Positions 26,001 through 38,200 of a stretch of DNA of 64,000 nucleotides are shown in pieces. Position numbers and translations under genes: made by a program. A model generated the notes under the pieces. The model saw only the letters and a program-made list of their open reading frames with translations, was not told the origin of the DNA and searched no databases. Each line of letters opens with the position of its first letter. The first letter of the stretch is position 1. The stretch spans positions 1,116,001 to 1,180,000 of the forward strand of contig JAALGY010000039.1 of NCBI GenBank assembly GCA_032358165.1, read 5' to 3'. The DNA is from Diplosphaera chodatii. Its lineage: Eukaryota > Chlorophyta > Trebouxiophyceae > Prasiolales > Stichococcaceae.

Positions 26001-29000
26001 CTGAATCATTTATGTTGCTGTTGCAGAACACGAACGCCAACCAGCACGTGGTCAAATATCAGCACCGATGTAATGGGGGACCGGGCAGATCATCTGGATG
26101 GAGCTGCGCACCTCCCAGTTCAGCATGACAGAGGTGGGCACCACCACCAGGTGAGGCCCCCACACACCCCTGCAAAGGAACCATTGCAGCACTTCGTATG
26201 AGAGCTGAGTCGATGAAGTATGCAATGATTGCACTAGCAACACATGGGGCATAAAGCTGAGTCAATCAGCAACATCAACAGGGCGCAATATCAACATCGA
26301 GGCCGGGATTTGAATGCTTGAGCAGGGCTGCTCACTTTTCGGCTGCCAGGTATGCGAGGAGCGCGATCGTCATGATGGTCTTGCCCAGCCCCATCTCGTC
26401 GGCCAGGATGCCGTTCAGGCCTCGGCTGTAGAGTCCCACCAGCCAGTCCAGCCCGATGTGCTGGTACTCCCGCAGCCCATGCTTCAGCAGGAACGGCACC
26501 TGTGGCAAACATGCAAGAGCGATCAGCACGAATGCTGGGCGATAGCCCTGTTGACATGAGCGTTACCACGAGTGTAGCCGCCATGCCACGGTGCTATCCT
26601 TCTTCCGTATTGTAAGGCAAACAGAACCACAAGCACCTTGGTTTGGACATTGGTGGTCGACAGGGTGAAGCCCGTCGGCTGCGCGGCGATGGCCGCCCTG
26701 GCCGCGTCCTCCAGGCTGCCGTGCTGCTGGTCCTCCTCCCCTGCAGCCGCGCCGTCCGCAGCAGCTGCGCCGTCCTCGGCCTTGACGGAGGCCGAGGCCG
26801 CTGCCGCCTGCTTGCTGTCTGTGTCGGCGGGGCTGTCTGCCGCCGCCGCCCCTGCAGCCGCCGCTGCCTGCCGGGTGACCCGCTTCTCTGAGGTGGGCGC
26901 GGCCGGCGACGCCGGCCCTTTCACAGCGGGACCTTTGCTACTCGGCGTCGTGGCTGGGGACTGGGCTGCGTCATCTGCTTCGGCCAGGAGGTGCGCCCAG
27001 CCGCGGGGGCTGTCGCCGGCGCCGCCGCTGCTGTCCGAGCCCTGCGGCTGCACCTCTGCCGATTCCACCTTCACGGCTGCTGCTGCCGCGGGCTGACCTG
27101 ACACCTGCTGCGGGGCGGCTGCGTCCGCGCTGGCTGCCGATGTGCCTCCGCTGCGTCTGCAGTCGGGGGCTGGGGCGCCACTCGGACCACTGCTGTCGCC
27201 CGCTGCCTGCTGCGGAGCGTCGGAGGCCTCAGCATCAGCATCTGCGCCTGCTGCACCAGCATTGCCTGGGACGTAACCCATGGCGGCCAGCAGCTCCTCT
27301 AGGGGCATGTCGGCCTCTGCCGCCAGGGCCGCAGCTTCTGCCGCATCCTCGGCCTGTGATCATGGTGTCCATCTGTCACTGATAGGTACTCGGAGTCGCT
27401 GCATCGTTGAGTTTGCGAGTGTGCTGAGCGTCTGCATGGGCTGCGGATTGAGAGTCTTTTGCTGATATGCTGACTGCATTGTCATTGCAGACTTCGTGGT
27501 GGACCGGTTGCACCACACCTTGACATCACGGCCAGCGGCAGCATCGAGTGCCGCCTCCTCATCCAGGGTGGCCTCATCGTCCTCCTCATCTGCATCTGCG
27601 CCAATGGCCCTGCAGGACATGAAGTGTCTGAGGTCGCAAGCAGTTCATCACATAGCATAACACATTCTCAATGCGCTGCTGCAAACTGATTGACAGGTTC
27701 CCTGCCTCATACCAATGCCTGCACGACATCAGGGCGTGAGGGCGGGAAATTACCAGTCTGTATCACCGCCTGCAGTGCCCGCATCCGCGGCCGCTGCAGC
27801 TGGCGCTGCCTCATCTGCAGTCGACAGAGGCCAGGTGGACTCAGCCTCTGCTGGCAGCGGTCACACGAGGCAGTCGTCACAAGTGCAGCAGGCATACCAA
27901 ACGGACGAGCGCGCCGCAGCAGCACATGTCCACAAGCCTGCATTCGTGACATACACATACATGCAAGTGACAGGGGGGCTCCCTGCAACCATTTCGCTGG
28001 TCCATCACCTGTGTCTGCCTCGTTCCACAGCGCGCCAAGCTCGCTCTGGGGCAGCACTTTGTCTGCGCTGGAGGGCCCACTGGCAGGCGCCGCGCCCACA
28101 GGAGCGTCTCCTGCCTGGGGCTCCTGCTGCTCTGTTTCTGGCTGCCCGCTGCTGTGGTCAGCTGCCGGCTCAAGCCGACGCCGCTTTGCGGGCGGTGCCT
28201 CGGGGCTTCCTGCTGCTGGGCTGCCTGCTGCTGATGCTGCGGGAGCACCTGCAAGGCCACGTGTGCTCCTTTTCAACAACCTGGTGCTGCTGCCATGACA
28301 TGTGCGATGGATACTGACAGCATCAGGCCACGTCCGATGCGGCGCTGGCTGGTGCCGGCGCCCCAACGAGATGCTCAGCGGGCGTGCGCTCTGCCACTGC
28401 ACACAACTAGCGAAGCATCGGCGCTGCAGGCGCACCTGGCTGCTGGACCACCATGCCGTACCGCGCCAGCAGCTCCTCGAGCGGCAGGTCGGCGTCGCCC
28501 GCGAGGCCCGCCGCCTCCGCGGTGCCGGCGTCGGCCGCCTCCCCTGCTGCACGTGCCGCGGCCTGCACTCAGGGCACAGGGAGTCTAACACAGGAGCAGA
28601 TGCCGCGTGAGTCGTTGCATTCCTTGGCCACCGGGGGGCAGCAGCATCACAACCTTAGGCAGCACCAATACAACTTGCACTCCAAACGACGTGAACAGCA
28701 GCCACCCAAGATGACTATCGACAAGTCAACAGACACTGACGGAATGACGCATAATGGCCTCACTTCCTCCTCGTCCAGGGTGGCCTCGTCGTCCTCCTCG
28801 GTGTCAGAGGCGCCAGCCGCCCACTCTGCTTCCTCGTCGCCAGCTGGCGTGGCATGCGCTGCGGCGTCCATGCTCTCAGCATCGGAGCCGCCTGCTGACA
28901 CCGCCTCTGCGGCCGGGGCCAGCACCGCTGTGGCGGCGGCTGTGTCGGCAGCATCCGAAGGCTGCGCCGCGGCTGGCGCAGCAGTGGCAGCGGGGGCGGC

Positions 29001-31784
29001 TGCGGCGGCGGCGGGAGTTGCCTCTGGGACTGCGTCTGGCTGCTCTGCGGCTTGCTTGCTGGACGGTGCAGGCGCGCCCTCGAGCAGGGGCACAGCACCC
29101 TGCTCACAATCAGTCATGAGACACCATCAGCAAGTGACGGAATTGTAGGTTGTGCACTGCTATACATGCACAGCCACTCACGGCAAACTGAGCTGCATGC
29201 CTCATGAGCAATGGGGTTTCTTGCGGGTGCAAGGCACCTGGGCGGCGGCTGTCGCCTTGTCCCGCTCAGCATCAGCAGCCAGCTTCTTGGCCAGCAGCGA
29301 GGAGTAGCGCTGCGTCTGGCCCACCTGACATCATCACCACGACACATGTCAAACCATCCCCCGTATGAGATCTTCCTAGTACAGGGTTTCATGACTGCTA
29401 TGGATTGTGCACATGCCAGTACCCTGTACACAGACGTTCATCTATAAGTTGTAACAACCCACCAGGAAGTCCAGCTGCCGGTCTAGCGCCTCGCGCTTGG
29501 CCGCCTCCACGGCCGTCTGCCGCTTGTACGCCAGCACCCGCCCGGCCTTGTCCCAGAAGCGCGCCACCTGGCACAGAGCAACACCCGTCGAGGTCAACGC
29601 CGCAGCACAACACCTAGGACCTTCCATTGCCACCGCGTGCCTCCGAAAACAACAGCAGCCAAAAGCAGTCTTCAGGCGTGAAGAGCCTTCAGGCATTGGA
29701 TAGCCGTGCCTCCTTGGCGATCCAGGCGGAGCGGCGGCGGATGGCGGCCGCCTCCTGCTTGGCCTTGGCGGCGGCGCGGGACTCTAGGTCCAGGTTGCTG
29801 CGGGAACACAGCCGGCCGAAGCGCTTGGCCTGCCCCAGCTTCCACTTGCGCTCCCTGCACAGCGCATCGGACTGCACATGTGGGCACCCACGCGTCTGTG
29901 CACAACACTTGCAGCATCAGGTTGTCGCCGGCCTGTGGTTGCAGGGCGTGCCATCTACACCCAGCTGCAGATCTGCCGGCTGCGAGCCAACCTACACCAA
30001 AGCTGCTGCGAGGCATGGCAGTGTAGTGGCTGAGCTACTCCTGCGCTGCGTGGCAAAGCATGTAATGTGCTGTGAGCACGTTTGACAAGATCTGCCTGAG
30101 CGTTGCATGCGGCGGCGCACCTGGCGAACTCGGCGGACATCCACTTCATCTCCTCAAGCAGGTAGTCCCAGTGCACCTTGCCGCGCTTGGGCTCCGGGAA
30201 CGGCGGCAGCACCTGCACGGCACACCAGACGAACGTTTCCTGGCGGAACGTTTTCTGTAGAGCAGTCCTGAGTGAAACTGCACAGGCACATCATCAGTAT
30301 CTGGTACCGGAGGACCTCTGCTGTGATGGGATCCGATCCAGGTTGTCCTTAGGGGTCGTGACGGAATGATACATATATACACTAATGAATGTATGTACAT
30401 ATGATCTTTCTACGCACCTTTGTGGCGCGCTGCGCACGGATCTTGGTCGCCTGCATCAGCACGACGTCCTCCTGCAGGCAGGGAGACGACCACGTCTTTA
30501 CATACAAATTGCAGAAACTCACGAAAGGCCCCTCATGGGCTAGGGGTTGGGGTTGAGGGCATGGCAATGTGCTGTCAGTTCTCTCCTTGCAGTTGATGTA
30601 CAGCGGGACGTCCCGTCACGCCATACCTGCAGGCGGCGCTGCGCGGCCGCCTCCGGATCCTCTGGCGGCTCCGACGGCGACGCCTCCCGGCTGCTGCCCG
30701 GCGGCCCGCCGCTGCCCGATGCGCTGGAGCCACGAGCGCCATCTGCAGCATCCGACATAACGCATCACCCGCCACCCCAGCATCCCAGAAGAACGTGACC
30801 TGGAGGCAGGCCCCGTGTCTGCATGGCATGCTTCCGGGCAGTGCACAGGGGCAGCGCACGACTCCAGACCTGCGGCTGCGTCGTCAGGGCTGCTGCTCCT
30901 GCTGTACGGCTGCTGCGGCGCCGTCTGCGCTAGCTGGCCGTTGCCCTGCTGCTGCCGCTGCTGCTGCTGCGCCGCTTGCTGCTGTTCTCCTGCGAGCTGG
31001 GGGTCCGCACCCCCTGACAGTGGCCCACCCCGCGGCGACCGAGGCGTCGTGCCATATGGTGCTGCGGCCTGGGCCTCCGACAATGACGTTGCCACTGCTG
31101 CCTGCTACACACACCCACGACCAAGTCAGAGTGTGCAGCCGATCCCATTCGATCGCATGGTGGGATGCTGCCACAGTGGGGTGAGAGGACGCAACAGGCA
31201 GTGTGTGCAATCTGTGCAGGCAGCCCCAGTTCACCTCATCATCTGGGGGCACAGACGGCCGGCGGCCGGGCTGCGCCTGCGGCTGCAGCGAGGGGATCTC
31301 GTGCAGACTCCGCATGCGCCGGGGCGTCATCGGGGAGGCTGTGCCTGCGCAGGCGCCCGAGGCAGATGACAGCTCCAGACCGTTGCTGGGAAGCAGGCCC
31401 AACAGAGATGCAGTTGCCCAGGTAGTTGCCCAGCAGACCATCTCGGCGTCTTGCCATCACACCGGCAATCAATCACTCCTGTGTCTGGTGCACAAGGGGT
31501 TGCCTCTCACCGCCGCCATTGCTGTGCTGCTGTTGGAGCTGAGCAGTGCCGGCCTGAGCAGCGACCGCAGTGCTGCTGCTCCTTGATGGCGGGCGTGGCT
31601 GCTGCTGCGCGCTGATCTGCGCGGCTGCAGCCACGGCAGCGGCTCGCTTGCTGCCCTGCCGCCGCCCGCTGGAGTGTGGCTGCTGCTCCGATCCATCCGC
31701 CGAGGTGTGAGGCGCCGTGGCAGCCGGCTGCTGACCGCCCGCAGCGACGCCAGCTGCTGACGGCGTGACCGTCGTGCCCATCAA
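14032..31784 (-). CDS. PIE1: PIE1/SWR1-type Snf2 ATPase (H2A.Z exchange remodeller)
   Basis: This is the catalytic subunit of a SWR1-type complex, which swaps H2A for H2A.Z in the nucleus. In transcript order: low-complexity N-terminus (31784-30630); HSA region (30474-29462; [37 protein letters not shown]); [13 protein letters not shown] (~29320); acidic block [12 protein letters not shown] with [11 protein letters not shown] (~28770-28460), repeated as [12 protein letters not shown] with [15 protein letters not shown] (~27600-27270); Snf2 N-lobe with DEMGLGKT (~26385), [12 protein letters not shown] (~25510) and [20 protein letters not shown] (~25240); a family-specific insert (24260-22650); C-lobe with [31 protein letters not shown] (~21700-21604, given here as 20 or fewer per motif: [22 protein letters not shown]) and [12 protein letters not shown] (~21275). 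Then [14 protein letters not shown] (~19600), coiled coil (~18690-18540), a degenerate SANT-like helix set (~17060-16900, 16690) and an Ala/Pro/Gln-rich SPRG tail. The order matches PIE1/SRCAP. The start codon is uncertain. Confidence 0.92.
19851..20015 (-). repeat. three tandem copies of an exon end in the SWR1-type gene
   Basis: The sequence CACCTCGAGGCGCGCGATGG starts at 19851, 19914 and 19980, spaced 63 and 66 bp. On the coding strand each copy reads GQDAIARLE followed by GTGCAG, a usable donor. All three copies are open in the same frame. Confidence 0.9.
21464..21527 (-). repeat. degenerate copy of a SWR1 helicase exon end inside the next intron
   Basis: This matches 21599-21663 at most positions, with an offset of 135. 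The exon version encodes [13 protein letters not shown]; the intron copy would read [14 protein letters not shown]. Both copies are followed by GC rather than GT. Confidence 0.85.
25571..25592. repeat. telomere-like motif in an intron
   Basis: GGTTTAGGGTTTTGGTTTAG plus GG, a degenerate TTTAGGG run, inside an intron of the SWR1-type gene right next to the splice site at about 25565. Confidence 0.7.
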
Positions 31785-32831
31785 CGGAGTGTCCGTCTAC
31801 TGCGTTGGCGCTGCAGGGCTCTGGGGATCAGCATCTGATTGGTGTGCTGTGGTGCCTGCTTAGCAGCACCCGGCAATACCCCAGTGCTCGCCTGGGCTGC
31901 CCACGAGTCGTTCGGGATGCCTGTGAGAAAGCATCACAACATTCTGAGCAGCTCATCTGTACCTCATCTCCAGTACGTCTACTAATCGACCATGGCGTGG
32001 CCATGCTATGTGAGTCCCGGGCGCCAGATGCAGCATCTGTATCAGTGTTATTGATCATCGCATAGAACTGCCTCGCATGAATGTTTCTGTGCAGCAAACA
32101 GTTCTATATCCACTATTAGATCACCCACAGCAGCAATACAGAGCAAGTGCACGGCAATGCATGCGCATCCGTGGGTCCCTATGAGCAACCCCCTGCTGCC
32201 CCGATGATGCACTCAGGCTACCGTGCGAAAGCACCTATGGCCCTCGAATTTGCATCGTGGCACACGACTGCAGCTCTATTTGCTCGAGCAAGCCGCGACT
32301 GCCCACGCTGTTGGAGCCTTGACGGTACTGTGTGAGCACTCAAATGCGCATGGGCGCACACCTGCAATCGTAGTCCAACGTTCACAAACTGCACGATGGT
32401 GCGTCACCAGCGTCGCATGGCGCGCGGCCGTGACGGCCCGCCGGAAACAAAGCGGTGTCTGAGAGCAAACCAATGTCGCACTAAAAGCTCTTTGAAGCCC
32501 TGCGCATGCCCGCCCGTTGCACGCGGCGGCTGGTGCACTGCATACCAGGATGAAAGCGAGTGGGAGGGGCGGGTGGAAGTGCCCTGGCTCGCCAAACCTT
32601 GTGCAGAGACTTGCAGCGGGAATGCAGCCCATGAGAGTCCGCGGTTTCGGAGAGGGAAGAACAAACTCTCCCTCGGCACTATCAGGTGTCTTCACAGCTC
32701 AAGTCTCATGATCTAGGGAGGCTACAGAGTCGGCAGCCCAGTTCCAGATGCCCCATGAAGTCAAGCAGACTGCACGACAGCTTTCATGCGCCAGAGCTGC
32801 TCGCTCCGCGGGCACGAATCCACCCGACGCA
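31785..32831. other. region between the proteasome gene end and the SWR1-type gene start
   Basis: About 1 kb with no supported coding exon. It should hold the promoter and possibly 5' UTR exons of the remodeller gene, and the 3' UTR of PBG1; both are on the minus strand. A further upstream coding exon of the remodeller cannot be excluded. Confidence 0.45.
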
Positions 32832-34910
32832 TCACCATGCGCCTACAGCATTTGCTGTGGGGTTGACGAATGCCTGCAGGGCAACAGCTCAGTCTGGAGG
32901 CATTGCCAGGACACAGCGGTCGAAGATGCTGTCCCTGTAATGCTCTTGCTGGACCACGAAGCACTGCAAGCACTGCCAGACATGTGCTTGCAGCGGGATG
33001 ACATGCGAGCTCCAGGAGCAGCGCCCATTTCAGCACGCACCTTGTAGTGCCAGTTGGTCTCCAGCGCAAAAGGCTCCGTCAGCTTCACGCCCGCCTGGGT
33101 GGCCGTGATGATGCGGAACTTGTTGATGCTCTGCTTGTCCCGGTAGTAGCACACCTGCAGGCAGCGGGAGGGACCATTTGAGCATTTCACGCTGGCCCCG
33201 CTCGATGTGGGCGCTCACTGATCGGTCCTGCGACATGCAGTTGGTTGGCACATGAGGCAACTCAAGCGCTGCGGTGCACGGGTTGCACGGGCAAAGCAGG
33301 CTGCACGCCTTCAGAGCATCGTGCAGCAGCTTTGTGGCCGCCGCCTCGTCCATCGATGGCAGCTTGTCCTCCTGGTCCCGGAACAGTGGCCGCGCCAGGT
33401 AGTTGCCAAACCCTGAACAGGGAGTGCACCAACCAGTTTTATGGTGGTGTCGTGCAAAGCTGCATAAGCTACAAAGCACAACGCTGCACACGCTGAAAAG
33501 TTGCCGCTGGTACATTCCACACTATTTGGCTTGCGTTTGGCCTGCGTCAGCCAACGACTGCACACTTTGCTGCCACCACCAGCAACACAGAGGACGGACC
33601 TTGTCTGTCCGTGCTGTTGAACCTACAGCAGTGCAGCAGGGGCAGCTCACCGGTTGCAACATGGACGTCGGTGTATGCGGTGCCGATCATGCCGACGGTC
33701 CCCAGGAAGGGCGTGCCGTCATGCTTCACGCCGCCAACCACCAGCGAGTTCCACAGCGGATCGAACCTGTGAAGCGGCAGGTGACCGTGAGACAATTGGA
33801 GGCATCCTCTGCATGCATATATGCGGACTCCCGCATCATATGGTCCACAGGCAAGGACACACATCAGCACACACAATGCCTAGATCGACGGCAGGAACTC
33901 TCGCCATCATCTTTCCACCACAGGACGTTCCAGCTACAGCAGCTTTGCGCACTTGTTGCGCCTGTTGTACAGCACACGCTGCAGGTATGCATGAACCTCG
34001 TCTGGTCCAAGCTGGATGCCATCATCTGCCACAAAGTCTGCCGTCACCAGCTCATCTAGCAGCCTGCAAGCAAAGAGCACAATCAAGACAGGTCTGAGGT
34101 GCCAACATGTGAAAGAGCTCTGCATTTGGCACGCCTGAACAAACACTAAGCAGTTCTGCCACAAGTGCACGCTGGCCAGCGCAGAGGGGGAGTGCATGCA
34201 GCAGCCCAAGTGGCAAATTGCATAGCGCCTTACTTGAGGATATACTGCAGGTCAGAGAGCTCCCCAGAAGCACCAAGCACCGTGCGTTCGTTGATCTTCA
34301 CCAACCGGTCCACAGATTTGTACCGCTTTGTGCTGCCGTAGGACCCTACAATAGCAGCATGAGGTGGACACACCGCACCATGCATACAGCAGTGACGCAA
34401 CATTGGTACCGATCAGTGACCATGTGCTGGCTACTGATGTCACCAGCACAGACATGAGACTGCCAGGTGGGCCTGCAAGGCACTCGCCTAATGTATCTGC
34501 CGCCAGCATGACACCATCTTTGTACACTATGCCAAGCACCGAGGTGCCGGTAACGTAGGGGTCCCTGTGCAGTTGATGCGCAACCATACGCGCTTGTATC
34601 GATGTGACAGCGTGCGGCAGCATGAGCGAACAAGCATACAAATAAAGTTGTCAGGAGGCATGCGGATGCTTCCCCGTGCTTGCTGTGCGATGTGCACTCC
34701 CTGCACAACAACTCACTGTGTGTGCTTGCGGGGCTGGCCGTCGGCTGCCACCGGCTGCACTGCAAACGCCTGCGCGCCGCTGGTCGGGTGCTGTGCCGCG
34801 TTGCTGGCTGCCTCGTGCACTGTGCCGGGCCGCGGGTCCGCAAGTGAAGGGCCTGCGCATCCCGGCCCCAGGGCCGCGGAGTGCGACGTGGGCCGCGGCT
34901 GCCACGCCAT
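32832..34910 (-). CDS. PBG1: 20S proteasome subunit beta type-4 (beta-7 position)
   Basis: This is a non-catalytic beta subunit of the 20S core particle. Eight exons, with the frame closing exactly: 34910-34717, 34564-34488, 34345-34234, 34063-33953, 33766-33651, 33412-33309, 33154-33041 and 32873-32832, giving 870 nt and 289 residues. Key stretches are DPYVTGTSVLGIVYKDGVML, DTLGSYGSTKRYKSVDRLVK, ADFVADDGIQLGPDEVHAYL, FDPLWNSLVVGGVKHDGTPF, GMIGTAYTDVHVATGFGNYL and the C-terminus AFVNPTANAVGAW. About 65 residues precede the conserved core and probably form the propeptide. Two introns use GC donors: 34487 (AG|GCGAGT) and 33308 (AAG|GCGTGC); homology fixes both joins. The gene is divergent from the R3H-ankyrin gene, with a 347-bp spacer. 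Confidence 0.95.
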
Positions 34911-35257
34911 GCTGGCTGCGAGATGCTCAGCCGCTGGCTGATAAGGTTGTATGTCTTTACTGTGACAGCAAGTCAGCAACTTCAGAGGGATCCTGTTGCA
35001 GTGTCAATGATGTCCAAAGTGTTGGGGACACCGCGGTGCTGCGGCAGCTGCGGACGGAAGAAACAGTACAACAGTTTCTGATGAGACTGAGCCAACTGCA
35101 GATGCACCGTCGCGACCTGCAGGTGGTCATTCCAAGTGCACGTCTCCACCCTTGCCTGAAGACAGTCGCCTTCTTGGCACCCGGTACTGACCAGCAAAGC
35201 CAACGTGCGGTATTGGCACATTGTCAAGAGGTCATCCAGGACATTCCAACGCGCAGT
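34911..35257. promoter_or_regulatory. divergent promoter between PBG1 and the R3H-ankyrin gene
   Basis: A 347-bp spacer between two start codons on opposite strands. It presumably drives both genes. No specific element is recognised. Confidence 0.5.
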
Positions 35258-38200
35258 ATGCCTGGAAGAGGCAGCCGGGGCCGGGGCCGCGGCAGGGGCC
35301 GGGGTCGATCCCGAGGCAGAGGCGATGGCAATGGCCCGCAGCAGCAGAATGCTCAGCCGCCTGCAAGCATGGAGCTGCGACTGCTGGCGAATGACAAGTT
35401 TCTGGAGAAGGCCAATGCTGCAGGTGATGTCAACGTAGGCAGCATGCATTCAGCGCGCATCTGCATGATGTGTGCGCCATGATCAAGTGAATGTATGCCG
35501 CCTGCATAACAAATTATCGTTGCATCCTCAGCCGTGTGCTAGGTTTATCATGCAACTGTGTGAGTGCCCTTGAGAATTGGGCCCAGTGCTAGGAAAGCGC
35601 TGTTTGTGGTCCGTTGGGCGGCAGGCCCTGGATGAAAGGCATCATGCTCACAGCAAACCGTGCCATGTCTGAGCCTCCTCGTCACCCGTGCAGACGATCG
35701 CTTTGGCAAGATGGTGGAGGCCACCAACGGCGGCGACCTGCCCGGGGCGCGCCTAGTCCTGGTGCGCTGTCAGCTGCAGCGGCACACAGGCACATCTCTT
35801 GATGTAGCCTGTTTGCCCCACCGGACCCGGCGCTGGACAGCTGGCGCTGGACGGACGAACATAGGCAGCATGCTCGTAGACATCGGATTGCATGTGCAGG
35901 CTGATCAGCATGACCTGCTGGCGCTGCTGACATGGTTCCGGGAGGGCAGCGACCAGGATGGCTCTGCGGAGCTGGTGTTTCCACCACACCTCACGAAGAA
36001 GCAGCGCGCCCACATACATACGTGAGCCAGTGATGCTGTATGTTCAGGTGCTCGGGTACCAGGACCAGCATCACTTGGTGACATCAACAGAGGGATCAAC
36101 AGAGGGATGCAGGAAATTACCGATGTGTGCAGGGTCACAAAGCAGGTGGGGCTGGGTGCACTGGAAACCTTCAGCCGCGGCGTTGGCGACGGACGCTACA
36201 TCAGCGTCATGCGGACTGGAGCGGCGCCCAAGAGGGTGCGGGTGCTTGGCGTGAAAAAAGAATTTCATCAAATGCTGTGTGGCTCTTGCTACGCAGCGGC
36301 AAGGTTGATGTCCACATGCACTGATGACATAAACGGCCAGTGGGCACATGTGGCAACACAGCAGCCCTGCAATGCCCAGGAGCTGAGCGACAAGCAGCAG
36401 CACAAGGCATATCACCTGTATCACTGGGCATGCGACGCTGGCAAGACCGTCTCCCGCGACGAGGTTGCTGACATGGTGAGCACAGGTTGCACTGACCATG
36501 CAAACATATCAGTGGTGCTGCTGATGGCATGACAACCAAATCGGGAGTATCTTTGTTCATTGAGTTCATACCATTCCAGCTGCCCTGCTGGCCATGCATC
36601 ATGCAAGCCGGTGCATAACCGCTTGGGTGTCCTGAACGCAGGTGTTCACAGACACCGTCCCAAGTGATCTGGTGGAGATATGGAACGTGAAGTCAGCGCA
36701 GCAGAAGGCTGTCATCCGGCTCTGTGAAGCAGTGCGGGCTGCCGATGCCGATGCGTTGAAGGTACACTACTGACGACACCCAGTGCATGAGGAGTGTCTG
36801 TGTCTGAGTGTGCCTGTGCTTGATCAGCATCCGCTTGCTGGAGACTGTATGCTGCAAGCAAAGTGCAGCCCAAAAAAGCAAATCAGCATGAGCATGTTGA
36901 GGCAGGTGGGCCACAGCATTGCATGTCCCCGCAAGCTGCAGCCGGCAACAAAGACAGTTTGGTGTGACTGGGCTGTTGTCACGGTGCTGGGCCGCAGGCA
37001 ACGTGCCACCATTGACCCAAGTATCTGCATGGTAGCCAGTGAGCTGCTGTCGGCGAGAAGGCTACTGATGTCACGGTGCTTCCTGCCCGCAGGCTGCCAT
37101 TCGGGAGGGGCAGGAGGCGGTGAGCGCCGGCGCGTGGGATGTCACGAACCGCGTTGGGCCGCTGCACCTGGCGGCCTCCGGTGGCCACGCGCAGCTGGTG
37201 GAGCTGCTGCTGCAGGCGGGCGCGCCGGTCGATGCGCCCGACGGCGACGGCGCCACCGCCTTACAGGTGACAAGACGCTGCGGGACAACGGTCCAGGTCG
37301 TTTCGGCACTCAGCTGCTGGCTGTGATGGCCTGCAAAGCATCGACCGGCTCAACCTCACCTGGAGAGCCGGTGCTGCTGATGACCGTGCTGAACGGCCTC
37401 ACAGGCTGGGATCACCAATGCTGTGCAGTTATCGTGCATTACTGCACTCAACGCCCTCACGTGCTCGATGCTGCAGTTGGCGAGGCGGCATGATCAGAGC
37501 GATGTGGAGGGTGTGCTGCTGCGGGCGGGGGCCGCAGATCCAGAGGCGCACCATTTCCCTGGAGGCGGCTCTTCAGCACCCGTGGACTCAACACTGGACA
37601 CCGCAGCGCCCACCCCTGCAGCAGAACAGGAGCAGCGGCCAGAGCAGCAGGGGAACCAGCAGCAGCAGCAGCAGCAGCAGCGGCAGCAGCAGTCGCAGAC
37701 AACAGATCAGCAGTCACAGCAGGCACCACAGCAGCATGACCAGCAGCAGCAGCAGCAGGAGGAGCAGGACGAGCAGCAGCAGCGCCAGGACTCCCAGCAG
37801 CTGGATGGTGCTGAGCAGGAGCAGCATGAAGATCGCTCGGGGTCGGCGGCTGATGAGGAGCCGCAGCCGTCCGGCGAAGGTGCAGGCAGCAGTGGGCAGG
37901 CAGGCGATTCACCAGCAGCAAGCGCGGGCGGCGGTGAGCAGGCAGATGATACACCAGCAGCAAGCGCAGCAGGCAGTGAGCAGGCCGGTGATACACCAGC
38001 AGCAAGCGCGGCCGGCAGTGAGCAGGCAGGCGATACACCAGCAGCGCCTGCAGGCGGCGGCGAGCAGGCCGGTGATACAGCAGCAGTGCTGGCAGCGTCG
38101 GGGAGACCCTCTGACACGGCTCCGCTGTCCACGGCGCCCGCAGATGCAGCTGGTGAGGACGGCCACACCAGGTCCAGTGTCACGGCAGCCTCAGGCGACT

